A DNA stretch of 64,000 nucleotides, taken from an uncultured Colwellia sp. (GTDB lineage Bacteria > Pseudomonadota > Gammaproteobacteria > Enterobacterales > Alteromonadaceae). How positions within the stretch are numbered: the stretch's first letter is position 1; each line of letters opens with the position of its first letter. Position numbers and translations under genes: made by a program. The stretch is from NCBI GenBank assembly GCA_913062815.1, contig CAJXWZ010000001.1:248001-312000 (forward strand), in the 5' to 3' direction. Positions 52,537-61,865 of this stretch are shown here, piece after piece. Below the pieces are notes generated by a model. It did not search any database and was not told the DNA's origin. It was given only the letters and a program-made list of their open reading frames with translations.

Positions 52537-55500
52537 TTAACTATGCTCAGATTCCAGTGAATCAGCACCGAAAAGCATCTTTTTAATGGCATTAATTAAA
52601 CGCCTAAACACTTTGCGTAAATCTTCTAAAATCAAATACAGACTCGGAATAAAGACTAAAGTCACGATAGTAGCAAACAAGACCCCAAACGATAACGAAA
52701 CAGCCATAGGAATCACAATTTGTGCCTGCGCGCTGGTTTCGAAAAATATAATAGGTACTAAACCAATAAAGGTAGTTAATGATGTTAATAAAATAGCCCT
52801 AAAACGCTTGGTACCCGCATGTATCACGGCATCTTTTAAAGTCTCTCCACGCTTTCTGGCGTTGTTAACATAATCAACCATAACGAGAGAATCATTAACA
52901 GCAACCCCTGCTGCGGCCAATATACCAAAGACAGACAAGACACTAAGATCCATACCTAAAATAAAGTGTCCAAAAACAGAGCCAATAATACCAAACGGGA
53001 TAACGGTCATAATCATCGCTGCTTGCGAATAAGATCTAAGCGGAATAGCTAACAAAGAAAAAATTACCATAAAGGAAATAAGTGCATCACGAAACTGCTC
53101 AGCTGCACCGTCCATTTCTTCTTGAATACGACCGGATAATTCACTCTTCACTTGCGGGTATTCTCTTAATAACTTAGGCATGTAGTTATCACGAATATCC
53201 TTAGCTACTTCAAAAGGCTCTACCTGGTCAGCGTCAACACTGGCCCAGACATTAATAGTGCGATTACCGTTTTCACGACGAATACGCGTAACACCATCTG
53301 TTAAGTTAATTTCAGCTAATTCCGATAGCGGCAACTCAGCACCATTTGGCGCTTGAATCATCACATCATCAACCTGACCGACACTGTTTCTTTGCTCTAG
53401 CGGGTAACGTACCATCACCTTGATTTCTGCACTATCGCGTAAAATACGCTGTGCTTCTAAACCATAAAAACTGTAACTGACTTGTGACGCTATTTCTGCC
53501 AATGACAAGCCTAAGCTATGTGCTAAAGGTTTCAATTCAAGTTGTACTTCTTTAGCACTAGTTTGACGAGAGTCGTTAACATCTCCAACACCTTTAAGAG
53601 AGTTCAATTTAGCTTTTAACTCTTTTGCTGCTGCTAGTAGTTGAGCATCATTGACACCCTCTAATCTAAAGGCGACGTCACCATCATCACGACCTCCACC
53701 GAAAAAGTTATCGTCAATAGACAATGTTTTAACACCGGGGTAATTTGGTATCGCTTTACGCCATAAATCAGCTAATTCAAAGGTATTTATTGCTCTATCT
53801 TTAGGAACGACCAATTTAACCATAACATTGCCACTGGTGCGACTGCGTAAATCGACTTGCATATCAGATATCATTGAACTGCCGTACTTTGCTTCAACCT
53901 CTTGGTCGACTTTATATAAAATGCGCTCAATATTTAACAAGGTTTTTAACGTGGAATTTTCAGAAGCATCAATATTCATTTCAATATTAACACGAGGAAA
54001 ATCATGTGGAATTTTAGGCTGGCCAATAAAGCGAACAAAACCACCGCTAAATAAACCGGCACTCAATAATACCAAGCTGATAAAAAACATCAGTACTGCG
54101 TAGCGATACTCTAGGCAGACTTTTAATGCTGGTTTATATTTATTATCAATAAAGCTTTTTAATTTTTGGTCAATCCACGCGCGTAATTTATCAAGTGGGT
54201 TTCTCGGGTTGAATTTCTTGACTTTCATCTTGACTAAATGCGCAGGTAAAATTAATTTTGATTCTATTAAAGAAAAAATCAAACATAAAACGACCACCGC
54301 GCCGATGGCTTTACTAAAAGCTGATGAGGGCCCTTCACCAAATAAGAAAGGCACAAATACCGCAATGGTGGTTAATACCCCAAAAGTTGCCGGCATTGCC
54401 ACGCGCTTAACACCGCGAATAACATTATCTGTTGTATGGCCGTGCTCCTCTATTTCATCATGGGCACTCTCTCCCATCACAATAGCATCATCAACCACGA
54501 TACCTAGTACTAGAATGAAAGCGAATAGACTAATGACATTGATAGTGACGCCAATAAATTCCATCGGCATAAATAGCAAGGTGCCTAAGAAACATACCGG
54601 TAAGCCCATCATCACCCAAAACGCTAAACGTACACGTAAAAATAACGCCAACATTAAAAAGACAAGTACAGAGCCACTTTTCATGTTATCTAACATCATG
54701 TTTAAGCGACCTTCAAGATAATAAGTAAGATCCACCCAAGTTTCTAGCTTCACACCTTCGGGTAAAACTGCTGATTTATCTTCTACATACTTTTTCATAA
54801 TAGCAGCAACATCAGTAATGCTTTGATTATCGGCAGCACCAACAAAAAAGGTCACTGAATTCTTACCATTAAATTTAGAGTATTGTAGACCTTCTTGGAG
54901 ACCATCAAGCACAGTGGCGATTTCACCTAATAAAACTTTGGAGCCATCTTCTAAGGTAACAACAGGAATTAATTCAAACTCATGACCATGATAGGCTTGA
55001 TTTTCAACTCGCAAGTTAATATAACCATTTTCTGCTCGAATTTGTCCTGCTGACATATTTCGTGAATAGCTACGTACTGCATTAGCGACATCGTTAAAAC
55101 TCAGGCCATACTCTCTAAGCTTATCTTTACTGACTTCAATGGCAATTTCGTAATCTAAACCGCTATAAAAATCCGACGTATTAATTGTTGGTAATTGTTG
55201 TATTTCTTGATAAATATTTCGTCCTAACTCTTTAAGCTCCATATTGCTTAAATCACCATACAAACTAATGTACATTACCTCTTGACGATATTTTTCCCGT
55301 TCAACCTTAATACGCTCCATACCATCAGGAAAACTAGGTATAGAATCAATTGCCGATTTTACTTCTTCAAGCACAACTTGAGGATCATAATCCAGCTCTA
55401 CTTCAAACCAGCCGTTTGAATAGCCTCGATTAGAGTAAGTAATAACCCGTTTTAGCCCTTGTACAGACTTCAATGCTTCTTCAATTTTTATAGTGATGCC

Positions 55501-55767
55501 TTCCTCTACTTCCTGAGGAGCTGCACCAGGGTATAGGGCAGAATAAGATATCCAATTGATTTTAACTTGTGGAAACATTTGCTTATCAATGGTGAAAGCC
55601 GTTAGTAAGCCACCCACTAAAATAAACACCATTAATAAATTCGCAGCAATGCTATTGCGGGCAAACCAAGCAATAATCCCCTTATTGGTATCAATGCTTT
55701 CATCAACTTGTTTTGTTATTTTAGTATCCTCATTCTCATGAGTGTTACTTTGTGAAACCGAACTCAT
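52537..55767 (-). CDS. RND-family inner membrane efflux transporter (HAE1-like)
   Basis: 1076-aa AcrB-type proton-driven pump. It has the two-fold layout: a first membrane helix (ANLLMVFILVGGLLTAF), a large periplasmic porter domain, a block of helices with the proton-relay aspartates in LVLGIVVDDAIVMGE, then the repeated set with GVAVNDSLVMVDYVN. The hydrophilic N-terminal extension of about 30 residues is a small oddity. The adaptor gene lies directly upstream, with two bases between the frames. No TolC-type outer membrane gene and no regulator is next to them, so the pump probably uses a TolC encoded elsewhere. Substrates cannot be read from sequence. Confidence 0.95.
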   Translation of the reverse strand: MSSVSQSNTHENEDTKITKQVDESIDTNKGIIAWFARNSIAANLLMVFILVGGLLTAFTIDKQMFPQVKINWISYSALYPGAAPQEVEEGITIKIEEALKSVQGLKRVITYSNRGYSNGWFEVELDYDPQVVLEEVKSAIDSIPSFPDGMERIKVEREKYRQEVMYISLYGDLSNMELKELGRNIYQEIQQLPTINTSDFYSGLDYEIAIEVSKDKLREYGLSFNDVANAVRSYSRNMSAGQIRAENGYINLRVENQAYHGHEFELIPVVTLEDGSKVLLGEIATVLDGLQEGLQYSKFNGKNSVTFFVGAADNQSITDVAAIMKKYVEDKSAVLPEGVKLETWVDLTYYLEGRLNMMLDNMKSGSVLVFLMLALFLRVRLAFWVMMGLPVCFLGTLLFMPMEFIGVTINVISLFAFILVLGIVVDDAIVMGESAHDEIEEHGHTTDNVIRGVKRVAMPATFGVLTTIAVFVPFLFGEGPSSAFSKAIGAVVVLCLIFSLIESKLILPAHLVKMKVKKFNPRNPLDKLRAWIDQKLKSFIDNKYKPALKVCLEYRYAVLMFFISLVLLSAGLFSGGFVRFIGQPKIPHDFPRVNIEMNIDASENSTLKTLLNIERILYKVDQEVEAKYGSSMISDMQVDLRSRTSGNVMVKLVVPKDRAINTFELADLWRKAIPNYPGVKTLSIDDNFFGGGRDDGDVAFRLEGVNDAQLLAAAKELKAKLNSLKGVGDVNDSRQTSAKEVQLELKPLAHSLGLSLAEIASQVSYSFYGLEAQRILRDSAEIKVMVRYPLEQRNSVGQVDDVMIQAPNGAELPLSELAEINLTDGVTRIRRENGNRTINVWASVDADQVEPFEVAKDIRDNYMPKLLREYPQVKSELSGRIQEEMDGAAEQFRDALISFMVIFSLLAIPLRSYSQAAMIMTVIPFGIIGSVFGHFILGMDLSVLSVFGILAAAGVAVNDSLVMVDYVNNARKRGETLKDAVIHAGTKRFRAILLTSLTTFIGLVPIIFFETSAQAQIVIPMAVSLSFGVLFATIVTLVFIPSLYLILEDLRKVFRRLINAIKKMLFGADSLESEHS

Positions 55768-55769
55768 GG

Positions 55770-56984
55770 CTACTCTCCCCCATTTTCGTTATTCGCAACT
55801 TGAGTCTCTGCACTTTCATCACTTTCTTTATCTGTTGACTCTTTCTCATCACCCGCTAGTGTCAACTTCATTCCATTTACAGGATAATCTAAAGCCGAAA
55901 CAATCATCTGATCACCATCAAATAAGCCATTAGAGACAACCACGTCGCCGCCTTGCTGGCGTACGATATCAATTTCAGCATAATGAAGCTTAGATTCACC
56001 ATCTAAGATGGCAATGCGGTTATTGTTCACTAAATAACGTGGCACAATACTCGCACTCGCTATTTCTTTACCTAAAATATTAGCTTGAACATAAGAGCCA
56101 AATCGTAATGGCGTACCCGTATTTTCAGTGCCACTATTCAAATGATAAGGGTCTTTGATTTCAGCAACGAGATAACTCATGCGGCTTTTACTATCAACAA
56201 CGCCTTCACTTCTCGCTATATCAGCTTGCCATTGAATATCTTTACCTGCATACGATCCTACTAAATTAACTTTGGCTTGTTGACCATGGTTAATCAAAAA
56301 CTGTAATTGATTATCAGCAACGGGCAAACGTACTTCAGCAATTGCGGTACCAAGTAACTTACCTAACTGTGTACCTGTGCCAACATATGAGCCTAAGCCA
56401 ATGTCTCTACTTTCAATCATGGCATCGTAAGGTGCAGTGATTTCAGTTCGTTGTAGATTACGCTTAGCACGTAACACACTTGCTTGAGCCGATTTAACAC
56501 GCGCTAATTCTTGTGCAAGTTGTGGTTTACGTAAGCTTAATTCTGTTGGTGAAGTGTCGGTAATTTGTTTCCATTCACTTTCAGCTACTTTACCTTGCGC
56601 TACTTCTTTTTCTAATGCTGCGCGTGCCGAAGCCATATTCGCTTCCGCTTCAATTAATGCTGCTTGGTAATCATTAGGATCAATACGCGCTAACAGCTGA
56701 CCCTTTTTAACTAAGCCACCACGTACAAACGTGTCGCTCAACTCAACTATTTCACCATTTACTTGGGCAACGATTGTCGTTTCATATTTAGGTGTTACCA
56801 CACCGTAGGAGCTCACTTCAAGCGTCATGGCTGCTACGGTAATACTCTCAACGGCAACAATAGGTGTGTTATCTACTTCAGCTTTCTCTTCTGGTGGTTT
56901 TTTCATACTTGAAAAACCAACAAATGCAAGAAACCCAACTGCTAAAATGGCGACAGGTATAATAAATTGTTTTTTACGAGCCAT
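55770..56984 (-). CDS. RND efflux periplasmic adaptor (membrane fusion protein)
   Basis: 404-aa HlyD/AcrA-type adaptor. An N-terminal hydrophobic anchor (FIIPVAILAVGFLAFVGF) is not a lipobox type. It is followed by the barrel-sandwich hybrid (VVTPKYETTIVAQVNGEIVELSD), a coiled-coil hairpin rich in Ala, Glu and Lys (about residues 110-165), the second half of the lipoyl domain (TEITAPYDAMIESRDIGLGSYVGTGTQLG) and a beta-barrel domain. The C-terminus is acidic and probably flexible. It joins the RND pump to the outer membrane channel. It is the first gene of the pair. Confidence 0.94.
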   Translation of the reverse strand: MARKKQFIIPVAILAVGFLAFVGFSSMKKPPEEKAEVDNTPIVAVESITVAAMTLEVSSYGVVTPKYETTIVAQVNGEIVELSDTFVRGGLVKKGQLLARIDPNDYQAALIEAEANMASARAALEKEVAQGKVAESEWKQITDTSPTELSLRKPQLAQELARVKSAQASVLRAKRNLQRTEITAPYDAMIESRDIGLGSYVGTGTQLGKLLGTAIAEVRLPVADNQLQFLINHGQQAKVNLVGSYAGKDIQWQADIARSEGVVDSKSRMSYLVAEIKDPYHLNSGTENTGTPLRFGSYVQANILGKEIASASIVPRYLVNNNRIAILDGESKLHYAEIDIVRQQGGDVVVSNGLFDGDQMIVSALDYPVNGMKLTLAGDEKESTDKESDESAETQVANNENGGE

Positions 56985-57339
56985 TGTTTTTCCCTTATTT
57001 CAAGACTATTTATATTTTTTGACTTAAAAAATTAAGTCATTACTCTGATGATAAGTAGTAGATCATAACGAATAACTTATAACGAAATACTACAAAGTTG
57101 TAACCGTGTATTACAAAATATGCGCCTATTTGTTAAAAACCTTAAAAACAATACCAATAAACATAAAAACACCATTTAATTCAAATACATACACATAAAA
57201 CTTTTATTTGTGCTTTTCTTCATTAAATAAATTACACTAAAATATTATTATGCCTATTTAGTTTATTTCACTACTTTTTGTAGTTTTAAAAAAAATTGTA
57301 AGCAAATTAGCCATTCGTTTTTCATGAGGATAACCCTAT
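56985..57339. other. 355-bp intergenic region RND operon / terB
   Basis: AT-rich gap between divergent genes with no coding frame of note. Near the pump gene it holds the palindrome TGACTTAA-AAAA-TTAAGTCA (57020-57039) and a loose direct repeat of ATAACGAA (about 57065-57090). The rest is mostly A/T runs. Confidence 0.5.
57020..57039. promoter_or_regulatory. Palindrome before the RND operon (possible operator)
   Basis: Perfect 8-bp inverted repeat TGACTTAA/TTAAGTCA with a four-A spacer, 36 bases before the adaptor start codon. Its position would suit a repressor operator or a 5' leader hairpin. No regulator gene is adjacent, so the binder is unknown. Confidence 0.4.
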
Positions 57340-57798
57340 ATGCTAAATAAGATCAGCGCCTTTTTTAATACGCTATTAACTCAAGAAGAAAGTGATAAAC
57401 ATGAGGAGCTACCTATAGAAATTGCTTGTGCTGTTTTACTTTGTGAAGTAATGCGTGCGGATAATGTTTTTACTGAGGCAGAGCAACGTGAATTAAGCGT
57501 TATATTAACTCAGCAATTTGAGCTTAACTCCGAAGAAGTAGCAGTTATTTTAGCTCAAGCTTTTGAGCTAAGTGAAAATGCTAATGATTTTTATCAATTT
57601 ACTTCTAAACTCAATCAATACTATTCATTAAATAAGCGTATTGAAATCGTCACTTTGCTATGGCAAGTCGCCTATGCTGATGGTGACTTAGCCAGTATCG
57701 AAGAACATATAATTAGAAAAATTGCTGACTTACTTCATCTAAGACACAGTGAATATATCGCCACAAAAATTGCTGCTCAACAGTTTCATGAGAATTAA
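57340..57798 (+). CDS. TerB-family protein
   Basis: 152-aa all-helical protein of the TerB/DjlA-N-like family. The two acidic metal-type motifs are present: VMRADNVFTEAEQRELSVIL and VAYADGDLASIEEHIIRKIADLL. Stand-alone TerB proteins are found in many gammaproteobacteria without the rest of the tellurite operon; here no other ter gene is near. The function is probably tied to membrane stress or metal sensing, but this is not proven. A GAGGAT site precedes the ATG. Confidence 0.9.
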   Translation: MLNKISAFFNTLLTQEESDKHEELPIEIACAVLLCEVMRADNVFTEAEQRELSVILTQQFELNSEEVAVILAQAFELSENANDFYQFTSKLNQYYSLNKRIEIVTLLWQVAYADGDLASIEEHIIRKIADLLHLRHSEYIATKIAAQQFHEN

Positions 57799-57870
57799 AA
57801 TAAATAGTTAAGCGCTAGCGGATAAGTTAAACTAGCAGCCATATTATTTCCTGGCACCAACGGCTTCCTT

Positions 57871-58728
57871 ATGACAACCTCTCACACTTCATCAACTGCA
57901 GAAATAGGCAAGCGCTGTACGTTAACCGTTATTGCTTTAAAAGATAATGGTGCTTACCTAGATGCCGGTGACTTAGGTGAAATATTATTACCTAAACGTT
58001 TTCTACCGAAGGAGTGCAATGCCGGCTCAAAGGTAGAAGTTTTTATCTATGCAGATTCTGCCGATCGTCTGGTGGCGACTACTGAAAAAGCCTTTGGCCA
58101 AGTAGGTGAATTTGTGTCATTAAAAGTTATACAAGTAAATAAAATGGGGGCCTTTTTAGATTGGGGCTTACCTAAAGATTTACTGGTTCCTTATAATCAG
58201 CAACATACTGCAATGGAAGTAGGAAAATATTATTTAGTCCGTATTTTTCTTGATCAACATACCGATCGTATTGCCGCATCAAGTAAACTCGATAAGTTTA
58301 TTGATATTTGGCCTGCCGAGTACCAGCAAGGCGACAAAGTTAAGTTAATTATTGGCGGTAAAACTGATTTAGGCTTTAAAGCAATAGTCAATGATCTGCA
58401 TTGGGGCTTGTTATACGACAATGAAATTTTCCAACCGTTACGGATCGGAAAAAATATTGACGGCTATATAAAACAAGTACGTGATGATGGTCGTTTAGAT
58501 CTGATTTTATCCCGAGGTAGTAAAAATAAAGTAAATGATTTTGCTGATAAATTATTAGATCACTTACAAAAAAATAATGGCTTTAGTCCTCTGCATGATA
58601 AAAGTTCGCCTGAACTGATACAACGCATCTTAGGTGTTAGTAAGAAAACTTTTAAAGCTACCGTAGGTAACTTAATGAAAAAAGGCATGATCGTGATAGA
58701 AAGTAATGGAATTAAGCTAAAAGAATAA
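57871..58728 (+). CDS. CvfB/YitL-like S1 RNA-binding protein
   Basis: 285-aa cytoplasmic protein with three to four S1-like OB-fold repeats (CTLTVIALKDNGAYLDAGDLGEILLP, VSLKVIQVNKMGAFLDWGLPKDLLVP, KNIDGYIKQVRDDGRLDLIL). A C-terminal winged helix follows (SSPELIQRILGVSKKTFKATVGNLMKKGMI). This is the CvfB domain order. Family members bind RNA and influence virulence gene expression in Staphylococcus; the role in marine bacteria is unknown. It lies 72 bases after terB. Confidence 0.9.
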   Translation: MTTSHTSSTAEIGKRCTLTVIALKDNGAYLDAGDLGEILLPKRFLPKECNAGSKVEVFIYADSADRLVATTEKAFGQVGEFVSLKVIQVNKMGAFLDWGLPKDLLVPYNQQHTAMEVGKYYLVRIFLDQHTDRIAASSKLDKFIDIWPAEYQQGDKVKLIIGGKTDLGFKAIVNDLHWGLLYDNEIFQPLRIGKNIDGYIKQVRDDGRLDLILSRGSKNKVNDFADKLLDHLQKNNGFSPLHDKSSPELIQRILGVSKKTFKATVGNLMKKGMIVIESNGIKLKE

Positions 58729-58819
58729 TACTTTAAGTAAGAAACAACTTTGCATCTGGATTTATAGTTCAATTTTTAGACTACAATAAAGAAATATACA
58801 AAGTTACTGGCATAATTTA

Positions 58820-60922
58820 ATGATTCAAATTCATGTCAAAAGTTTATTGCTCACTTTGAGTTTGTTAACTCTATGCACCTCTTTGCCTATATTAGCTGAG
58901 GATGATGAATTTGACTTCCTTGATTTAACCTTAGATCAGCTACGTAATGTAAAAGTTAAAGTAGCCTCTCTAACACCTGAGACCATTTCTCACTCTCCCG
59001 TTCCGATAACCCTCATCACTGCAGATATGATCAAGCAAAGTGGCGCTTTAACTTTAAAAGAGTTACTACTTACCTACGTACCTGGCTTTAACGATGTTGA
59101 AGATCAAAATGAAATCAATATCGCCGCCAGAGGAGTTTATACTTCTTCTCAACAAAAAATATTAATCATGGTTAACGGTCACAGACTAAATTCTAGAAGC
59201 TATTCTATGGCAGCGCCTGATCACAGTATTTCGTTAGACAAAGTCAAGCAGATAGAGGTATTAAGAGGACCAGCATCTTCTTTGTATGGCAACGTGTCTT
59301 TAACTGCCACTATTAATATTATTTTAAAATCTGCAAGTGATAATCAAGCATTGAAAGTGAAAGCCTTGTTAGGGAATTATGGACAGCAAGGCGTTTCTTT
59401 AACCTATGGATTTCAAGGGAAAGAAATATCAAGCCTCATCTGGGCAAGTGGCTATCAAAATGACGGCGAGACTATAAATTTGTCTGCCGAGCAAGTATAT
59501 ACAGCAATACCAAAAGAACACAACCAAGCTATATTAGGCGGTATAAACGACAAGGGTAGTTATGATATTGGCATTAATCTAACCTACGCTAATCTTGAAG
59601 TTTTTCTTAATTCTCAACGCAGTCATTATATTGAACCTTTTTCTGCTGGTGGTCTGACTGGCGAGCCATACAATTACCAAGAGCTTGATAAAATTAAAGG
59701 CTATGGAGCCGGGCTTGGTTATAGCATGAACCACTTAGACATGAGTTATCAAACAAAAATTTTCGACTGGCAAACTCAAACAAGACTATATTGGGACGAT
59801 TTTGCCATCAATACCCCTCTAGTTGTTAATCCAAGTGTTCCCGTATATGGTGCTCCGCATTGGCGGGATCAAACCTTCGGCCTGCTTAGTACTTTTGAGA
59901 AGTCCTTTTCATCTAGTAATATATTAGCTGGCATGCAATACGAGACATATAAAGTATATGGGGCAAAATTTCCGTTATATATTGGAACTGATTTTGTTGA
60001 AACCGCTAGCATCTTACCCAACGGCCGCGAAAGCAATATCTCAGCATTTTTTCAATACCAAAAGACTATCTCAACAAATTGGCATACTAACCTCGGCTTG
60101 CGCTTTGACTATAAAGACCGTAAAGAAACAGATAACATCCAACAAATTAGTCCACGCCTCGCGCTTATTTACACTAAGGACGACAAGGATATTAAGTTTT
60201 CTTACGCAAAATCATTTGTCGATGCAACCTACTGGAATAGATTCTCTACGTTAGCCGCATTTATCGGCGCAAATACCTTAAAGCCGGAAACGCTTGAAAC
60301 ATTTCAAGTAACGCCCTCGATTTATTTTCCAAAACAACAACTCCAACTAACCAGTAACATTTTTTATGATATGGCTAAAGATGTCATTATAAGAGACAAC
60401 AGCGCCACGAGTAACAATTATAGTAATTCTGGAAAATTAACCAGCTGGGGGGTAGAGCAAGAACTAGTGTATATAAAAGGGAGCTTACAACTTCGTTTTA
60501 TAGGCACTTATAGACAAGCAATTAATAGTGAATTAATAAAGTCAAAAAATCACGCTATTGCTAATATCCCTGAAAAGTCTTTTAGTCTTGTGTTAGATAA
60601 GAAATTTAATGAGAAGTTAGCGGTTAACATGAATGTACGTTATGTGGGAAAACAATTCTCACCAACGGTTATTCAAAAAGATGGCGTTAAAGTACCCGAC
60701 CCTCTGCCAAATGAAGGGGTAAGCTTCGATGACCCAAATCTATATATCGCTGATGCTACACTCGTCAATGCTAACATTCGTTATGCATTTTCGAGTAATA
60801 TTACTATTGGACTGAAGATATCTAACTTATTTGATAAGCAACATTTGCAAGGAGGTTCTACTTTGCACCCATATCAGCAGCCTGGTCGATGGTATTCAGC
60901 ACATATTGAAATTAAGTTGTAA
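58820..60922 (+). CDS. TonB-dependent receptor of unknown substrate
   Basis: 700-aa outer membrane receptor. The signal peptide ends near ILA/EDD. Before the plug there is the segment FLDLTLDQLRNVKVKVASL, common in a broad group of marine receptors. Plug motifs are VPGFNDVEDQNEINIAARGVY and VKQIEVLRGPASSLYGNVSLTATINIIL; in the last, GA is replaced by NV, a mild change. The barrel ends with RWYSAHIEIKL. No transporter, regulator or riboswitch is adjacent, so the ligand cannot be inferred. Confidence 0.87.
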   Translation: MIQIHVKSLLLTLSLLTLCTSLPILAEDDEFDFLDLTLDQLRNVKVKVASLTPETISHSPVPITLITADMIKQSGALTLKELLLTYVPGFNDVEDQNEINIAARGVYTSSQQKILIMVNGHRLNSRSYSMAAPDHSISLDKVKQIEVLRGPASSLYGNVSLTATINIILKSASDNQALKVKALLGNYGQQGVSLTYGFQGKEISSLIWASGYQNDGETINLSAEQVYTAIPKEHNQAILGGINDKGSYDIGINLTYANLEVFLNSQRSHYIEPFSAGGLTGEPYNYQELDKIKGYGAGLGYSMNHLDMSYQTKIFDWQTQTRLYWDDFAINTPLVVNPSVPVYGAPHWRDQTFGLLSTFEKSFSSSNILAGMQYETYKVYGAKFPLYIGTDFVETASILPNGRESNISAFFQYQKTISTNWHTNLGLRFDYKDRKETDNIQQISPRLALIYTKDDKDIKFSYAKSFVDATYWNRFSTLAAFIGANTLKPETLETFQVTPSIYFPKQQLQLTSNIFYDMAKDVIIRDNSATSNNYSNSGKLTSWGVEQELVYIKGSLQLRFIGTYRQAINSELIKSKNHAIANIPEKSFSLVLDKKFNEKLAVNMNVRYVGKQFSPTVIQKDGVKVPDPLPNEGVSFDDPNLYIADATLVNANIRYAFSSNITIGLKISNLFDKQHLQGGSTLHPYQQPGRWYSAHIEIKL

Positions 60923-60975
60923 CTTATGGCCAGCTTTACTTGTAATGTTACCAAGTAAACTAGCCAAAAACCAGC

Positions 60976-61098
60976 TTAACGCAACATAGTAAACCAGCCC
61001 ATTAACATGGGTAATAAAGGTAACGCTAGCATTGCTAATATTACTAATAGAATCAAGCCTGGACCCGTACCATCTTTAAAATCTTCATCGTGCGACAT
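60976..61098 (-). CDS. Small single-helix membrane protein (40 aa)
   Basis: A complete minus-strand frame with AAGGAAG about 9 bases before the ATG. The product starts MSHDEDFKDGTGPG, then has one long hydrophobic helix (LILLVILAMLALPLLPMLMGW) and ends FTMLR. An acidic N-terminus and one helix suggest a small membrane protein. I do not recognise a named family. It lies between the convergent TonB receptor and the methyltransferase gene. Confidence 0.66.
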   Translation of the reverse strand: MSHDEDFKDGTGPGLILLVILAMLALPLLPMLMGWFTMLR

Positions 61099-61264
61099 CT
61101 ATACTACTTCCTTAAATGACATAAAAAAACGAGCGCATTTTAACGAGTAATAACGCTAAAACATAGTTTTTTCTGCTCTATATCAAATATAAAGTCTCGT
61201 TATAATCACATGAAATATTAATTGCTTGAAAATAAAGTTTTAGGGCTTAGCTACTATTGAGTAA

Positions 61265-61825
61265 TCAATTAGGCTTTATCGCTACTATTTGTGCAATAGC
61301 CTTTTTTGTACCATTCTCTTCATCGGTTATCACAACTCCCTCAAAACTATGCAAAACTTGCCAGTCATCAAACAAAGATAATAACTCTCCAGATTTTAAT
61401 AAAAAATCTGGATTTTTAGGTCTACCAAATTGTGTTTGTTGCTCTGTGAACGTTTCATAAATAACCATGCCACTAGGCTTTATTGCCGCTTTAATATGAT
61501 CAAATAGTGGCCGGTGCAAATAATGAAACACCATAACACCTGCATAAGATTGCCCTTGCAGCGGATCAATCCCTGCCTGTTCTAAATCAACTTGTTTGCA
61601 GTGTGTCAATGTTTGCTGATTTTTAGGTAAACCTGCTAAAGCTTGCTTAACCTGCAAAAGAGCTTCATTATTAATATCAGCAAAAGAGACAGGCACATCA
61701 TTACTTGCTAAATAAAGGCCATTTCTGCCACTACCACATGCTAGATCCAGCACTGAACTTTGTGTATCTAGAGTTAAGGATTGTAATTTAGCTAAGTATT
61801 GCGTTAATAGTGGCGAATGTTGCAA
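61265..61825 (-). CDS. Class I SAM-dependent methyltransferase (TehB-like)
   Basis: 186-aa protein with the Rossmann-type SAM site VLDLACGSGRNGLYLA, the acidic end of strand 2 (FADIN) and motif IV GVMVFHYLHRP. The layout resembles TehB and other small thiol or metalloid methyltransferases. The start is a TTG at 61825 with AGAGGG upstream. It lies 40 bases before the zinc-type TonB receptor gene stop, on the same strand but downstream of it. Its substrate is not known. Confidence 0.85.
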   Translation of the reverse strand: MQHSPLLTQYLAKLQSLTLDTQSSVLDLACGSGRNGLYLASNDVPVSFADINNEALLQVKQALAGLPKNQQTLTHCKQVDLEQAGIDPLQGQSYAGVMVFHYLHRPLFDHIKAAIKPSGMVIYETFTEQQTQFGRPKNPDFLLKSGELLSLFDDWQVLHSFEGVVITDEENGTKKAIAQIVAIKPN

Positions 61826-61865
61826 TGAAGTGCCCTCTGCTATTTAAATTGTAGTAACGATACTT

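Noticed and set aside
54209..54721. Plus-strand open frame of 170 codons inside the RND transporter gene
   Set aside because: It is antisense to the first membrane-helix block of a clear RND gene; its lysine/threonine-rich product is the usual shadow pattern.
57340..57798. TerB as part of a tellurite resistance operon
   Set aside because: No terA, terC, terD, terE or terZ is in the neighbourhood; stand-alone TerB is common. The TehB-like methyltransferase 4 kb away is not linked.
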